The notes beneath the pieces were generated by a model. It did no database searches and had not been told where the DNA came from. It worked only from the letters and a program-made list of their open reading frames with translations. Positions 11,770-25,123 of a DNA stretch of 64,000 nt are shown here, in pieces. Numbering within the stretch: the stretch's first letter is position 1; every line of letters starts with the position of its first letter. A program made the translations under genes and the position numbers. The stretch is from assembly GCA_025093555.1 (NCBI GenBank), contig JAIWNF010000005.1:434001-498000 (forward strand), in the 5' to 3' direction. The DNA comes from Circinella umbellata. Taxonomy: Eukaryota; Mucoromycota; Mucoromycetes; Mucorales; Lichtheimiaceae.

Positions 11770-13754
11770 TTATTTTCGTTCTGCTTCTTGTTCAAAACCA
11801 AAGTAACGACGCATTCGTTGACCATAAACTTTGTTAATAATCAACAAACCACCAGATAACCAACTAAGAGCAGCAAGGAATACAGAAAGATAACCAGGAC
11901 CTACTGCTTCTACCATTGGGTTAGCAACCAAGGTAAGAACACAAGCCATAACCATACGAACTAAATTACCAGCAGCAGTAGCTGAGGCACCTTGACCAGG
12001 TACAGCATCCAATAAATAAGCAGATGTTGCTATTATTATAATATATTATTAATAATGATTTTGATTGATCTCGGTGGAAAAAAATGGAAAGAAAGAAAGA
12101 GGGGAAAGTGGAAGAGAAATGAAAATTTTATCTTACCTGTCATGACTTGATTCATACCAAAACATTGAATACCAAAACCAACAATACCAGTCCAAAACGA
12201 CATACCACTTTCAATACCCCATCCAAAGAGTAACAGACCGAAAGGCATAAAAAAGAAACAACATGGCCAGAGATTAACAGCAAGACGATCTTCTACTTTA
12301 TGTCTACCACCTCGTTTTTCTCGAGCACGTAATAATAATCGATCAGATAATTTCCCATTAAGCACTGCACCAAATAAATTTCCAACACCTGCACCAAGGA
12401 ATGACAACCCAATTTGCCATGCATTAAGACCATATCGAGTTTCATATAATGTAGGAATGACGGTTTCGACACAGAACATGGAACCAAACGCAATACCGCC
12501 AATAATAGAAGACAGTAAAATATTAGGATAGCGAAGTAATAAAAAGGGTCGGATTGGATTAAGAGTTTTCTTCTTTTCTTCTCGTTGTTCCGTTTCAGTA
12601 GTAGGTTGTTGTGGTACTGGTTGACCATCCTTCTCATCCAAACTGGCTCCAGTTCTAACGGGAACTGTTGTTTCTGAACCTCTTTCACTAGCTGCATCAT
12701 CCATATTATTAGTTTTTGGAGAAGATGTTGTTGTTGTAGGAAGAGTGCCAACATCGAATCGTTTATCATCACGGAAAGTTTCGGGCATGAAAAAGAAAGT
12801 AATGATGACAACAACAGCCCCGAAAACCACACAGAACCAATAAGTAGCGCGCCATGTAATTACACTCATGATTAAGAAACCACCAATAATAGGACCTGTA
12901 GATTATATAATATTTAAATAACACATTATATGAGGGTGAACGAGGTTAATTTTTCTATAATTTAAACTTTTTAGAGCTTCCTAAATCTAACAGCTTGTTA
13001 CTTACCAATGATAGGACCGATAATCATGCCAAGGAAAAATTTACCGTAGGCACTACCACGTTGTTCAACAGGATACATATCGGCTATTTTTGAATATGAA
13101 AGGTATGGTTAGTCATCTATTACTAATAACAAAAAAAACATGGAGTTTGTGTGTGTGTTATTAAATTATATATTACCAATAACACCTCCACCAATAGCTT
13201 GACCAGAACTTGCACCGACTGCTTGAAGACATCTTAATACGACCATACCCCAGATATTAGTCATGACAGCATTTCCAATAGATGATACGACAAATATAAT
13301 CATTGATATAATTAATAAAAATCGACGAATATTATAAAAATCAGAAAATGCAGCCCAAAATACAGGTGCGATACCCATAAATAGAACAAATAATGCAGCC
13401 GTCAAAGTGGTCGCGATTGAAGGAGCTTGTAATTCAGCATTGATATCAGGAATACCTAAAAAAAACCATTTATTAATTAAAAACTTGTAAAATAATAAAA
13501 TAATATTCATTTATCACCATTAGCAACCTCAAAAAGTTCATAATTTAAATTATGGATCACAAACCTGGAAAATAAATTGTGCTTGAAAAACCGGGCATAG
13601 CTGCTGACATTGCTACAATCACGATAGTAATATTCTTAAGTGAAGAACGAAGAAGTCTTGGATCTTCATCCACTAAAGGTTTTATTGAAAGTCTTGATTT
13701 AATTAAACGTACAAATGATCCATCTTGTTTATTTTGTTGTTGTTGTTCATTCAT
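11770..13754 (-). CDS. MFS transporter, drug:H+ antiporter-1 (DHA1/Qdr-like)
   Basis: Five exons on the minus strand (13565-13754, 13177-13455, 13006-13083, 12137-12895, 11770-12029) give 521 residues. An N-terminal cytoplasmic tail precedes TM1 (ITIVIVAMSAAMPGFSSTIY), a periplasmic phrase IYFPGIPDI typical of DHA1 proteins, and a loop 2-3 motif A variant (FSDFYNIRRFLL, in place of the usual GxxSDRxGRR). TM4 contains VLRCLQAVGASSGQAIGGG. A long Ser/Thr/Glu-rich central loop (about residues 235-300) separates the two six-helix halves. The second half has a further motif A copy (LNGKLSDRLLLRAREKRGGR) and ends in a basic cytoplasmic tail. Such transporters export drugs, polyamines or organic acids at the plasma membrane; the substrate cannot be read from sequence. 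The start at 13754 was chosen because a TATA-like element lies about 100 bp upstream; the in-frame ATG at 13841 is too close to it. Confidence 0.9.
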
Positions 13755-13848
13755 TATTATTATAATAAAAAATGAGAAACGAAAGAAGAAGAGCGAAAAG
13801 AAAAAGATGGGTTTACAAAGTAATTTTGTGATCCAAAACATCTTGTGT

Positions 13849-13860
13849 CCTTTTTATATA
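13849..13860 (-). promoter_or_regulatory. TATA-like element of the MFS gene
   Basis: On the minus strand the sequence reads TATATAAAAAGG, about 95 bp upstream of the chosen ATG. This places transcription start near 13820-13830 and supports the downstream ATG at 13754. Confidence 0.5.
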
Positions 13861-16800
13861 AAAAGAAATATCTGCGGCCGTTCAAAATGGGGGGGCGGGC
13901 ATCCGGAGGCAATTGTAGCGAATAGACAACCTAAAAGGGTTTTTTTTGTACGCACACAAGAAAATAAAAATCGTCGTTATCTTTTATGTATAGTCACATG
14001 AACAACTATTTGTTTAAAAAAGGTAAGAATATTTTATTATTGTCTATTCTTCGCAATCAATTTGACGCAAGAAGGAATAATGCAGATCACAAAATACAAA
14101 AAGGAAAAGGAAAAACTTTTTTTTTTGTTTGTGATAGTAGTCGGGGTGAATTTTCACCGAATGCCGCGCACAAACTTCTCTTTTGTCGAATGTCCGCGCT
14201 CGTCCGATGATCCGCGATGGGACCATTATCCATCAATTGACCAATAAATAAGTATAAATTTTATAGATTATCCAATCAAAAGATTTGTTTTTTAAAAAGT
14301 CAAGCATTATAAAGCTGAACTGTCAAAATTCTTCCTTCGGGAGCGCCCACATTAGGGGAAAAAATAAATTTATTCTTCTTATGCAACAGATGCATGCAAC
14401 AGTGATTTGTATAGCTTTTTTGTTTTGTGTAGAACATAATTTAGTAAACAGCTGTATTTATGAAGATTGATACAGGATTCTTCTCCCTCGTTTTACAGGC
14501 GGTCCAGTTCTTTTGCAACTTGGTACCAACGAGGAAAAATCCTGTACATAGGAAGCAAAAAAAAATATATACATATTCAACCCGCTGCAAAAGATACAGT
14601 TGGAAGATGTGGGTATTGCTTAGAATTGGTTGATGCAGCCGTTATTTGCATAATAGTTTTTTTTTTCTTTTTTTGTATAAGCGCGTTACAGAAAAGAACC
14701 TATTCAGAAAATTACGAACTTGTCAGGGCCCATTTGATGTTCGGGGATAAACAAGTTAGTAAAGTAATTTTTCGTAAAACCAGTAATCTTTATAAATGTA
14801 AGAAACAATTTATATACAGGTACCGATTTAGCGAAATACCCGTTTAACTTTTGGATTGCGTAAGCTGTGTACAAAATAAGAATACGTATGGCAGTTTATA
14901 TCATGTATTTAGCTATAATAGTTGTTTAAAGATAGTTTTTCCTTTTCTAAGCTTAAATTTTGATGATAAAGGTGGCAACGTACAAAAATTTGATCAATTT
15001 ATAATCATCAACAAGAAGATAAAATACGGTCAGTACGTACTTTGTATAAATATAATATTATATAGATAAATTTGAATCTTTCTTGATAAATGAGTATCAT
15101 ACTAACAATTATAGCATTTTTAGTTCAAAGGGGGGGGGGTGTTGACGGAAGCCTCTTATTCAACAGTACTTGACACAATAAAAATTTTGAGCTAATATTT
15201 AAGAGACAAATTCATAATTTTGTTTAATAATATGAATATATATACAGTTGACGCAAATATAACCCGACGAAAACAAAAAAATAGAAGTCTTCATATCTAG
15301 TTTATATAGAAAAAAAAGGAGGGACTATTGTTATCATATAACGATTGATATAATACCAACGGAGAAGAAAAAAATAATAATTAGTGACATGACTATGATG
15401 TAACAATAGAGTTATGGATATAAAGATTATAACAAGAATTTCCAATCACATTAGTAATCGAATGGTTTAGTAGCGTATACAATTTATTTTATTCATATTT
15501 GTTGTCAAAGGTACATAATACTTGTTTTGTTTGTAGTAATAATGATAATAATAAAACCTTGGTTTCTTAGTTTGAGAGCTTAGGTAATAGAATACAAAAT
15601 TTGTCCCGTCATGCAAAAAAAAAAAAAAAATTACCATGTCCCTATGTTTTTATGCAAACCTTGATTTTTTGTGATGATCACATTTTAAAATAATTCATTA
15701 GGTAATTCTCTTTTGTAAAAAACAACAAGTTGTAACTAGCTTTTTTTCTCTTTTTATGACATAAATAACGAGCGGTTAAAGATAACGAACTGCAGTGCGT
15801 TAATAACAAAACTATGCGTGAATTTATCACCATAAAAATAATAAAATGGCTAGATAAACAATAGTAATAGATCATTATCCATTCGGCTGATTATCATTAT
15901 TATAAAGACCGAAGCCGAAACACCCCCAAAAGACGCTCACTTTCTTTACCCACTTTCGTTTAACATGAAAAAAAGGGAAAGAAAGGAGTTAAAGAAAGTC
16001 TAAACCACGAGAGTCGTTTTTTTAGTTCCCATTCTTTTTAACGTGATAATGTTTTAAACAGATCATGAAACATCTCAATCACGAGCAAAGAAAAAAAGAG
16101 AAAAACAGGTCATCCCTTTTTATAACTTCTTTTTTTAAACTTCCTAGTTATGACTTTTTGTTCAATTGATTTCAATTACGTACAGAAAAAAGAACATGTG
16201 ATGTTGTCAAGTAAAAAGACTAATAAAAAAAAGAAAACCGCTCAAACGATTAAAGAAGTACCAAATTATCTGTCTATGCCGATCCAAAAAATATTTCAGT
16301 GTTATCGATATTGCTTCACATATTTGCTACTCATATCTAACTTTTCCCCTACTAGGAGGGTTCCAGTTATCTCTAACTATAATCAAAATGTACCGCAAGG
16401 AAGCAACCACATGCCTATTGGCACCAGTCAACTCAAGTCTTCAAACTATTGTTTCACATAGCAACTCCGAAAAAGCACAGACCCTCTTTATTAATGTCAT
16501 CCACTATTTTATTATTTTTTATTTTTTTGAGAAAGGAAACAAAGAAAGATATTCTAAAAAAGAAGAAGAAAAGAGTTAATACCTTCGAAATTTATTATAA
16601 CAATGGTAAGTAATTACTTTCACTTTTCTTCATGAATTAATTTAATCTAGGTTCAAAGAAAAAAACCTTTATCGGGGAAACTTGTAATCAAAAATTCTAT
16701 GTGCCAAGGGTTGTCAATGGTGCCTAAAACTTTTCATGGGGTTTATATACGTAGTTGATTCATTTTTGTAGCTTTTTTTTAAGTTGCGTAGAGTAAATTG

Positions 16801-18570
16801 AAGTATACATATTGATAATATTTACACTTTTGAAATGTAACGTAGCTACACTATACGAAACACCAAATTGGTCATAAGGTTAGTTGATTGAATATGATGG
16901 AGAACCATTGGTAAGATAAAAATCATTTATTGCAAATAATAAGGTATATTTGAAGGGTCACGAGAAAGGTGTAGGTAGAAAACGTAAAATAAATTCAGGT
17001 CATAAATTATATTCATATTAAAAATCAGTATAATTAAACGCTCTTTTATCTTCTGATGGTTACGACATCTTTGTTGAAGTGAGTGAGAGTGATCTTGAGC
17101 CTTTATTTGGTTATAACTAATAAACATCTTTAACAGAAATTTTAAATCGATCAGTGTTGTTGTATTGATAAAGCTCTTGTTGGTCGAATGTTTAATCGAG
17201 CCATACGTAACAATCGAGTGAAGTACGGAACTTGGTGGTAAGTTACATTTCTTTACCCAGAAGTTGAAAAGTAGACTATCCGCACACCGAAAAAGCCAAT
17301 CATAAAAATCTAAGGAAGTGAGAAATGGTATTCGTTTTTAGACAAAAACAATAGAGTATAATATGTAGTGAAGACAAGGAATGTCCAAGAACTGGTGATT
17401 AATTATAGTAGGACCCTGAGTAACTATGTTGCACGACAGATTTCAAAACAATTTTGTATCAAAAGTACCTGCCAGGTGGAAATTCGTGTAGTATAGTTTT
17501 TGAAGTAAAGTACAATATAAAATTAATTCATTATCTTATTGTTAAATAACAACCCTTTTTCCCTGCCTCGTTTTTTTTGTATTTTTTTCATTACCCCCTT
17601 ACGTGAATGCTTTTAAATCATCTTCAAGAATATGTTTTTTACTTATCTACTGATAGAAACCTATGTAATTTTGGGACTGATTGCGTGATGGCTTACCACA
17701 TATACTCTTATTTATTTTTACTCTCTCTATTACGGTATCACCACAGTGATATTTAGTAGGGTCTAGTAGCTATACTACTATGTAGATGACGTTCTTTGAG
17801 AATTATAAGTATAATTATTAAGATCATTATTTACTACTAATTTTCTGCTATGATAACTCGCTTAATAAGATATTATTATTAATAGTAATATAAAAGATCA
17901 CAAAGCTGTTTGATTAGCTTTGAAAAGTGAACAATTCACGATTTAAGTGCAGTGTTAGAAGGATATATATATAGATGAGGATTTTAACTTGACAGGAACG
18001 GGGGGACATGTAAAGGAAGAAGGAGAAGTGAAAGTTACATTGTGCTTTTTTTTTCTTACTCCTTGTTGAGAAGAGCTGGTCTCGGCTCGCTTTTCATCAT
18101 CAAGGAAACACTATTTATTTTGATTTATAGATCCCATCAAAATTAATTGTGATGAAATAGTTTAGGGAGTGCAAAAAAAAAAAAAAAAGAATCACATTAT
18201 ATTATTTGTATCATTTGAAGGAACTTTTTATGCCACTCACTTTTTCGTAGCACAAAAAAAAACCCCGTTATCGATAAGTTGTCTATAATAGATGAGCTTT
18301 AATATGAATTATGTATAATCTCCAAAAACAACAAGCAAGGACTTTTTTTTAAGGTAAAGCAATCATATTAAAACAATAGTGTGAAACAACAAAAAATTGC
18401 AGAATTAAATATTAACCTTCCTCTTACTGCAACCCCGAACAACTTTTTTTAATATTCGTCCTTTTGCTTCTCTCTCTCCTTCTCTTTCTCCATCCTCACT
18501 TTTTTTTTACTCATTTCACGCAAAACTCCTTTACCCCTCCTTTTTAATTTCATTACCGCGTTCGAAACCT
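13861..18570. other. 4.7-kb divergent intergenic region
   Basis: This separates the minus-strand transporter from the plus-strand muniscin. It holds CpG-rich patches (13874-13910 with GCGGCCG and TCCGGA; 14150-14220 with three CCGCG cores), an imperfect inverted repeat (14471-14546), a 126-codon unsupported open frame at 14467-14847, poly-A, poly-G and poly-T runs, and otherwise AT-rich sequence. No gene could be supported on either strand. Confidence 0.5.
14471..14546. repeat. imperfect inverted repeat (possible hairpin)
   Basis: The left arm at 14471-14492 contains TACAGGATT and CCTCGTT. The right arm at 14528-14546 contains AACGAGG and AATCCTGTA. The arms pair over two blocks with a small asymmetric bulge and a loop of about 35 bp. 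Confidence 0.6.
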
Positions 18571-18573
18571 TCA

Positions 18574-18582
18574 TATAAAAAG
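18574..18582 (+). promoter_or_regulatory. TATA-like element of the muniscin gene
   Basis: TATAAAAAG lies about 69 bp upstream of the ATG at 18643, preceded by a pyrimidine-rich stretch (18470-18550), a common arrangement in fungal promoters. Confidence 0.5.
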
Positions 18583-18642
18583 AGCTATCATCCATTAGAT
18601 TCACTTCTTAAATACTTCATTTTATAATTTCACTCGGAAATT

Positions 18643-21600
18643 ATGACACAATACGCAGAGTCATTTTTGGTAATAATAATAATAATAATAACATTATTGT
18701 TGTAAACGGCATTTTATTCGGCAATCGCTCTTTCTCTTTCTTTCTCGAAAATAATAATAAGAATAATAAATTAATTATAAAAATATATTATATTTTATAT
18801 TGAAGACTTCTCGACCAAAAGAGGGGTACGATATTGTACAAGAACATTTAAAAACAGGAAGAACGATTGACGAAGAATTTGCACAATATTTTAAAGAGAG
18901 GTATTATATATACATTTATATATGTTGAGCAACAAAAAAAAAGTTGAGAAGGTTCTATAAATAAAAATAATAATTTCTTTTTCTTTTATTTGTAAATATA
19001 GAGCATTCATTGAAGATCAATATGCAAGAAGTCTTATTAAAGCATCAAAAAAGTTATTTGTAATGGATAAAGGATCTCTTGGGTATATCTAAATTATTAT
19101 GATTATATAAATAATATTTAATTCACCATGGGAACATCTTTGTTTTTTAAAGTAACCATGGCAAAAAAATAGTTATTAATGATTTTATTCTTAATCATTC
19201 TTATTTTAGAAACTTTGCTCCGGTTTGGGATTTATTATTCAATGAGTTTACAGAAATATCAACGGCTCATTCTATACTTAGTTTTAAGATTGCAGAAGAA
19301 ATTGAAAAACCATTAAGAACACCTCCTTCATCTGAATATACCAAAGTGAAATCGGTAATTATATATTGTTAGTTTCTTTATTCTTTACTGTATAAATGAT
19401 CGTATTTGCATATTAATTTTTTTTTAAAAAAACCCATTTATATTAAGGCTGAAGCAACATTTCATCGAGTAGTAAAAGATTATGAAGATTATTCTAAAAA
19501 GGTAAGAAAAGGGTAACCCGCCTCCTGACACTCCCCAGCTTATTCACATATATATGCCCATATTCACACATGGATGGTACATATAATTTGAACAGTCCAA
19601 GGAAAAAGGCACATTATTCAAGAGGGGTAATAAAGATAATTCAAAGCGCGGGCTGGAAAATGCGGCATCAATGTGGTACAAGGATGGTCCTGCATTTCTG
19701 GAGGTAAATAACCAAAATAAAAATAAAAATAAAAAGTAAACGAATTATTTAATAGTATATCATATATTTATTAGAATCATCAACATTTGGAAGAAGCAAG
19801 ATTAATACGATTAAAATCCCTTGTTGAAAAATTTGAACAAATTCAGACAGATCAAATGTTGAAACGTATGGAAGTAAGTTTTTTAATGAAGGGAACACAG
19901 AGAAAGCCAGAAAAAAAAACTTTATTTTTGTCCTTTTTGTTAACAACACACACACGTGGTATTATTCTTTAGATTGCAAATATCACCATGTCAGCAGCAA
20001 CAGCCTATGATGTTTCGGGTGAAACTGATCGATTTTGTCAAACACGTGGAAAAAACCTTCAAAAGGCTTCAGCTGGCAATGATAATATTGAATCGCGAAG
20101 ATTAAGCTATGATGATCGACAAGGTAATGGTAGTATTATAACTACATCTACAACTACAAGTTCACCTGGAGAATCTCCACGAACAGGAGGACAAAAAACT
20201 AGTAAATGTAAGTTGGAGGAAGATTGGGAGAAAGAAATTGGAAGATATATAGGAAAAAAAAAGAGACAGTTCGCTGTTGTCAAAAAAGGAAAAAAAAAGC
20301 TAAATACTTTGAACTTTATCTATAATAGTAAAATCAACATTTTCATTACGACGAAAGACACGAAATGGCTCTGCCCTGAGAATTCCTGAGTATGTTTATC
20401 AAATAATTATACGAAGAAAAAAAAGCGGTTAATAATACAGTTATTTGTTATTTTAGTGCTAATGGATTTGGAACTATTAATGAAGAAGAATCAAACACTA
20501 AGGGTACATCTGTACAACGACCTGCTTCGTCACGTAGCAAAGGATCTTATATACAACAAACTGAGAGTGAACGAAATGTTCCATTTTCATCGTCATTAGC
20601 ACCTGCTAGTACACACTCACAGGAACAACAACAACAGCCACTGCAAACAGTTCAGGTAATTAATCCATATGTATTGAAATAAAAAGGAGCAGAAATAAGG
20701 AAAAATGGGATGGAATTAAACTAAATGGAAAAAAAAAATTACATATGTATTATTCTAGCCACCTACTGTTGATGCTGAAGGATATTCCGTTCCACCTCCT
20801 GACCATTCTGAATTTTCTGCTGCTGTTATGAATGATAATAACAGTGGAATTGATGGTAATTCTACCCATGATTCACAGCGATTTAAAATCGATATTCATG
20901 AAGATACAGTGGATAAAGGAGACAAGAAAGAAAATGATGCAACGTTAACACGAGTCGCATCACTCTTACGAGATGTAATTTTTATTTTTGGAATTAAATA
21001 CTCTTTTTTTTTTACTGCTTCAAAGTTTTACTAATAGTTACTATTAATTCCATTGAAAATTATTATTAGAAAACTCCATCTGTATCTAGAAGACCACGTG
21101 GAAGACGAGAGTAAGTTCTTCTAGATTACCTTTTTTGAACATAAATGTGTGGGGTAGAGAGAACAAAAAAAGGGGAAGTAAAAAAGGATTTGGATGGAAG
21201 GAGGAAAAAGTCTTAACATTTTTTTTCTATTTTCTGGTAGAAATATTCGAAGTATGCAAATTGAATCTGGTTCACAAATATTCAAAAACGAAGAGGGATC
21301 TAATGTATCATCTACTGCTACAACACCCACCAATCCATTTCATCAAAGCTCATTCGAAACATCCACACCTACCAGTACATCTTCTGTTGTGTCACATAGT
21401 CCTGCCATGTCGCATGAAATCCCAAATCAACTCCGATCTATTCCTGAAACACAACAACCGCAAATCCATGCATCCATCGTCGAAATAGCAGAGCGAGACC
21501 CGCAGGCGGGTAAAGATGGTCCAATACGTATTCATGGTCAAATTAAACTCGTTTACAATGGCCCATCTTCATCTACTGTTCCTCTCCTTTTAAAACTTGG

Positions 21601-22192
21601 TCATCTTGGTAGTGCTGATGAGAATATATCTTTTACAGCCAATCCACAATTTGTTGAACCATGGAACAATGAACCGGATATATATGCACTTAAAGTGAAA
21701 GCATTTGATGAACGACGTCGACAACCTGTTCTTTGTTTCAAATACCAACTATACATGAAGAGTGAAACATCATTACCCATTCAATTAAAGCCTGCATGGA
21801 AATGTACCGATGACACAACTTATGTAATTTTAAACTATGTGACGAATTCCCAAAAGTTTGTACCGGAAAAAAGTCAAGTGGTTATTTGTATAAAATATGA
21901 CGATGTACCTGTAAACAATGTACAGAGTACACCACAAGGCTCTTGGGATACAAGTAAAAAACAGTTGACATGGATGACAGATGCTATTGCACAAAGTAGT
22001 CAATCTTCACGATTATTGGCCAAATTAAGTACGAGTGGAAAAGGATCACCAGTTCCTGTTATTTTGAAATATTATTGTAAGGATATACTTATTTCAAACA
22101 TGTCAATTGAGGCTGTTCCGGCGTCTGGATCTACATTGGTAGTTAAACAAGTTCAAACAGTTGTTCGATCCGATAAAATTGCTTTTGTATAA
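18643..22192 (+). CDS. SYP1: F-BAR / mu-homology endocytic adaptor (Syp1/FCHO muniscin)
   Basis: Thirteen exons (18643-18669, 18806-18900, 19002-19082, 19210-19354, 19448-19501, 19596-19703, 19775-19873, 19973-20207, 20329-20389, 20457-20655, 20759-20974, 21070-21110, 21241-22192) give 770 residues. The N-terminus (YAESFLTSRPKEGYDIVQEH) opens an F-BAR domain of about 260 residues that would bend and bind plasma membrane. A Ser/Thr/Pro/Gln-rich linker follows (about 270-500), then a C-terminal muniscin mu-homology domain (about 510-770) starting near PIRIHGQIKLVYNG and containing the LTWM and LLAKLSTSGKGSPVPVILKY strands. In fungi and animals such proteins arrive early at clathrin-coated pits, recruit Eps15/Ede1-type scaffolds and select cargo through the mu-homology domain. 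The first exon is only 27 bp. Convergent with the beta-helix gene, whose stop is about 400 bp away. Confidence 0.92.
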
Positions 22193-22590
22193 CCATAGTA
22201 ACGTCTTTTTCTATATTCCTTTTGCGTCTCTCTTTTTTCTTTTATGATATTATTATTTATTGTTTATTTATCCTCTATTTGCACTCTTTCTCCCTTTGTT
22301 GAATCATCTTATTTGCTAATCTTATTTCTCTCCTTCTGCTCCTTATTATTTCTCTCATTCTTTCCTTTATACTTCACAATTCCACTTTCTCACTTAATGC
22401 TTATCAATTAGGAAGGAATGTAATTCTTTTATTATTATTATTACCCATTAATGTTATTCTTTGTTGCGGAAAAAATGTATTTTTTTCTCATGTACGAGTA
22501 AAATAACAAACAAAAAATAATAAATTAATAAAAAAAACTTTTGATAGTTATAATAAATTCATTTTCTAATGATATACTATTTATAAGTTA
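22193..22590. other. short convergent intergenic region
   Basis: Pyrimidine-rich then AT-rich; it carries the 3' flanks of both convergent genes, with AATAAA-like runs near 22517-22535. No gene is seen. Confidence 0.6.
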
Positions 22591-24807
22591 TTAAGAGATA
22601 CAAGGTGATGAAGGATCCATCATGGGGACGGTATTATTACCAAGCGTGAAAGCTTTCCAGAAAGAGGGAATAGGTAAATTACGTAAATGAGCTGGTACAT
22701 TATGGCCCAATTCCTTGTCTGTATGGATATCAAATTGCTTAGGTACTTTGCCACCATAACGAGTAAAAACACCTGGTTCATATGTTTGTCTCCATAAGGT
22801 AGGGACTACTGCACCATGGGATGATCCAGGTAACAATGGATCTGTGACATAACAATTCTTTCTATCGATCAAAGCTTCTTCCAAATCCAAGTTACCCAAA
22901 CTGATCACATTAGGGTCTACTCCTTCAAGAGCACCAAACTTGTTATTGGAAACCACAATATGCCAACCCCAAGGTGAAACAGGAACACTACTATTCCAGA
23001 TTGGTGGACGAATAGTATAGTTCAAACGTGCGGTATAAAAATCGAAAAAGGTGACACCTTCATAAAGCCAACCATCCATTTCTTCTTCAGGTCTCATATT
23101 ATCACCCAAGAATCTATAAAAGAAGTTATCTGAAACAACCATATTGCTGACTTGCATAAAATCAGCATGTACCGCAGCATACATCATCACGGCATTATTG
23201 GCCATATAGTTGGACAAAACATAAGCATCTACGGCCGATGTAAAACGAGCAGCACCACCGAAATCACCAATTTGCCAGCCACCAAAAAAGTTTTGGTAAA
23301 TGTAGGTTTCGTTGGTACCTACGATACTAATGCCATGATCTTGTCCATACATAATGTTATCGGGCAAAGTAGCATTGAGAATATTTTCTCTGATGGTAAT
23401 GTCTTTACTGAAGTAAAGTTGAACACCAGAAGCCAAAAAGCCTTGTTGATCATCCAAGTTACGCTGTAAACAATTTTGAACAAAATCAAGTGTTGACAAA
23501 ACATTTTGTACTTGACTTGGAACATAAGGATAAACGTCATTCATATGACGCAAATCCATACCGAAAATATTGTTGGAAATAATACTATTCTTTTGGGTTT
23601 GGAATACAACACCAGCATCTATAATAGAAACAGAAACAAAAAAAAAATTGGATTTTTGATTAGCAAGGGGTGAGGGAGAATGAGGGGGGGGAGCGATTGG
23701 GAACATGATTATAAACAAAGAATTTTTTTAACTTACTTGTTGTTTCATTCTTGGGAATTAATTCAATACCACGATGTTCATAGTCGCGTAAAAAGACATT
23801 TCCATCTTTATATATAAAAAGAGAGTTAGTCGCATTGGTTTTTATAATTGTTTGCTGCTATTAAAATGTAAATAATGATCAAGCTTATTATATAAATAAG
23901 TAACATACCAATATGAAGGTTAGAACCACTGTAGGCAATAATAGATCCACGACCACCATTAACAAATAAGTTTCCAAGAACACTGCTTTCATCTTTATTA
24001 GCGTGAGGTTCGATTTCAATATTGACGTTATCGAAAACAATTCCTTTGATAGACCATCCTTTATTGTCAGCCGGAACTATTTTTTTTAAGAATTATCATG
24101 ATTGTCATTAACATATTAGAGGGAAAAATAAAGTAGTATTTTTCTTTTGGAAGTATAAACCCGTATTTTATTCCATACCTTTAATAGTGGCTGTTTGACT
24201 GACATCAGCTGGACCTGTAAGAATAGTGGGATGTTCACTAGATCCAGTTCCATGTAATGATACACCAGGCTTTAATTGAATAGGTTCATCGCTAGATAAA
24301 ATGAATTGGCCTAGTACCAAAACGTATAGAGAGAAGTAGAAAAAAAGTATTAATTCGTCTATCTTTTTTACGAATATGGATAACGTAAAGATGCATATAA
24401 GCATGTAATCTCCTAATAATAACGATTAACAATAGCACTTACCAGGAGAAAGGTGAAGGACAGCTTCACTATATTATGTGGTATAAATAATAGAAGAGGC
24501 AATACAAGATATATTAAGATAATGTATATTATAATATTTTTTTTTCAACAATAAAGAAAGGGGGGGATGGAGAGAGAATGGGAAAACAAAACATGATCCA
24601 ATTGAACCCTTTTTATAGTTAACAAAAAAAAAAGAATTACCCTGATAATGCACTTTGATCAATTAAGCCTTGAAGTGTTGATGCGGTGTTTTCAGTTGAT
24701 GTATAAAAAGCTGTGGTATCCTCCGAACACGTTAAATCTGTTGCCAAGGTAAACGTTGACGTTACTATGGAAACCAATATTCCCACAACCAAATTTTTGA
24801 ATTTCAT
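22591..24807 (-). CDS. secreted right-handed parallel beta-helix protein
   Basis: Six minus-strand exons (24641-24807, 24443-24468, 24179-24310, 23909-24076, 23737-23805, 22591-23618) encode 529 residues. The N-terminus is a classic signal peptide (MKFKNLVVGILVSIVTSTFT, cleavage near residue 22). The body is built of short repeats with N, G and I/V periodicity (for example NSIISNNIFGMDLR, ITIRENILNATLPDN, SNYMANNAVMMYA), as in pectate-lyase-fold or GH-type beta-helix proteins. Several NxS/T sites suggest glycosylation. I cannot assign a catalytic triad or a CAZy family, so it is described only as a probable cell-wall or extracellular polysaccharide-active or adhesive protein. The second exon is only 26 bp. 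It diverges from the small PPTY protein gene with 316 bp between the two ATGs. Confidence 0.82.
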
Positions 24808-25123
24808 TTTTCTTTTGATATGAAGTAAAAACAAAAATAAATACAAAGAAGAAAAAGAAATATATAATTTTAAATATTCATTTTTAAATGAACTTTGGAT
24901 GTTAAGATATTTACTATTTATATATATTCCCTCAAACACACACACACACACATGGAGGGAGTGAGAGAAACAGAAAGGAAGGAGTTTTAACAGGTGTATA
25001 TTAAAGGCTGCATATTTTTTTTTGGCATTCCAATTGCCAGCAGAAACAACAATATTTTTTTTCTTTCTTTTTTTCCTCTCACTCACATATCATATAATAT
25101 AATATAAATATTACAATACAAAC
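24808..25123. promoter_or_regulatory. 316-bp bidirectional promoter region
   Basis: This separates the minus-strand beta-helix gene and the plus-strand small membrane protein gene. It contains a CA/GT-type run (near 24936-24952) and AT-rich TATA-like blocks (25088-25111). Shared control is inference from spacing only. Confidence 0.4.

Noticed and set aside
13557..13841. N-terminal extension of the MFS protein from the ATG at 13841
   Set aside because: The TATA-like element at 13849-13860 is too close, and the added residues are hydrophobic low-complexity sequence unlike family members.
14467..14847. 126-codon plus-strand ORF in the MFS-muniscin gap
   Set aside because: Parts look protein-like, but it contains a poly-Phe run and the inverted repeat and has no recognisable domain; not enough to call a gene.
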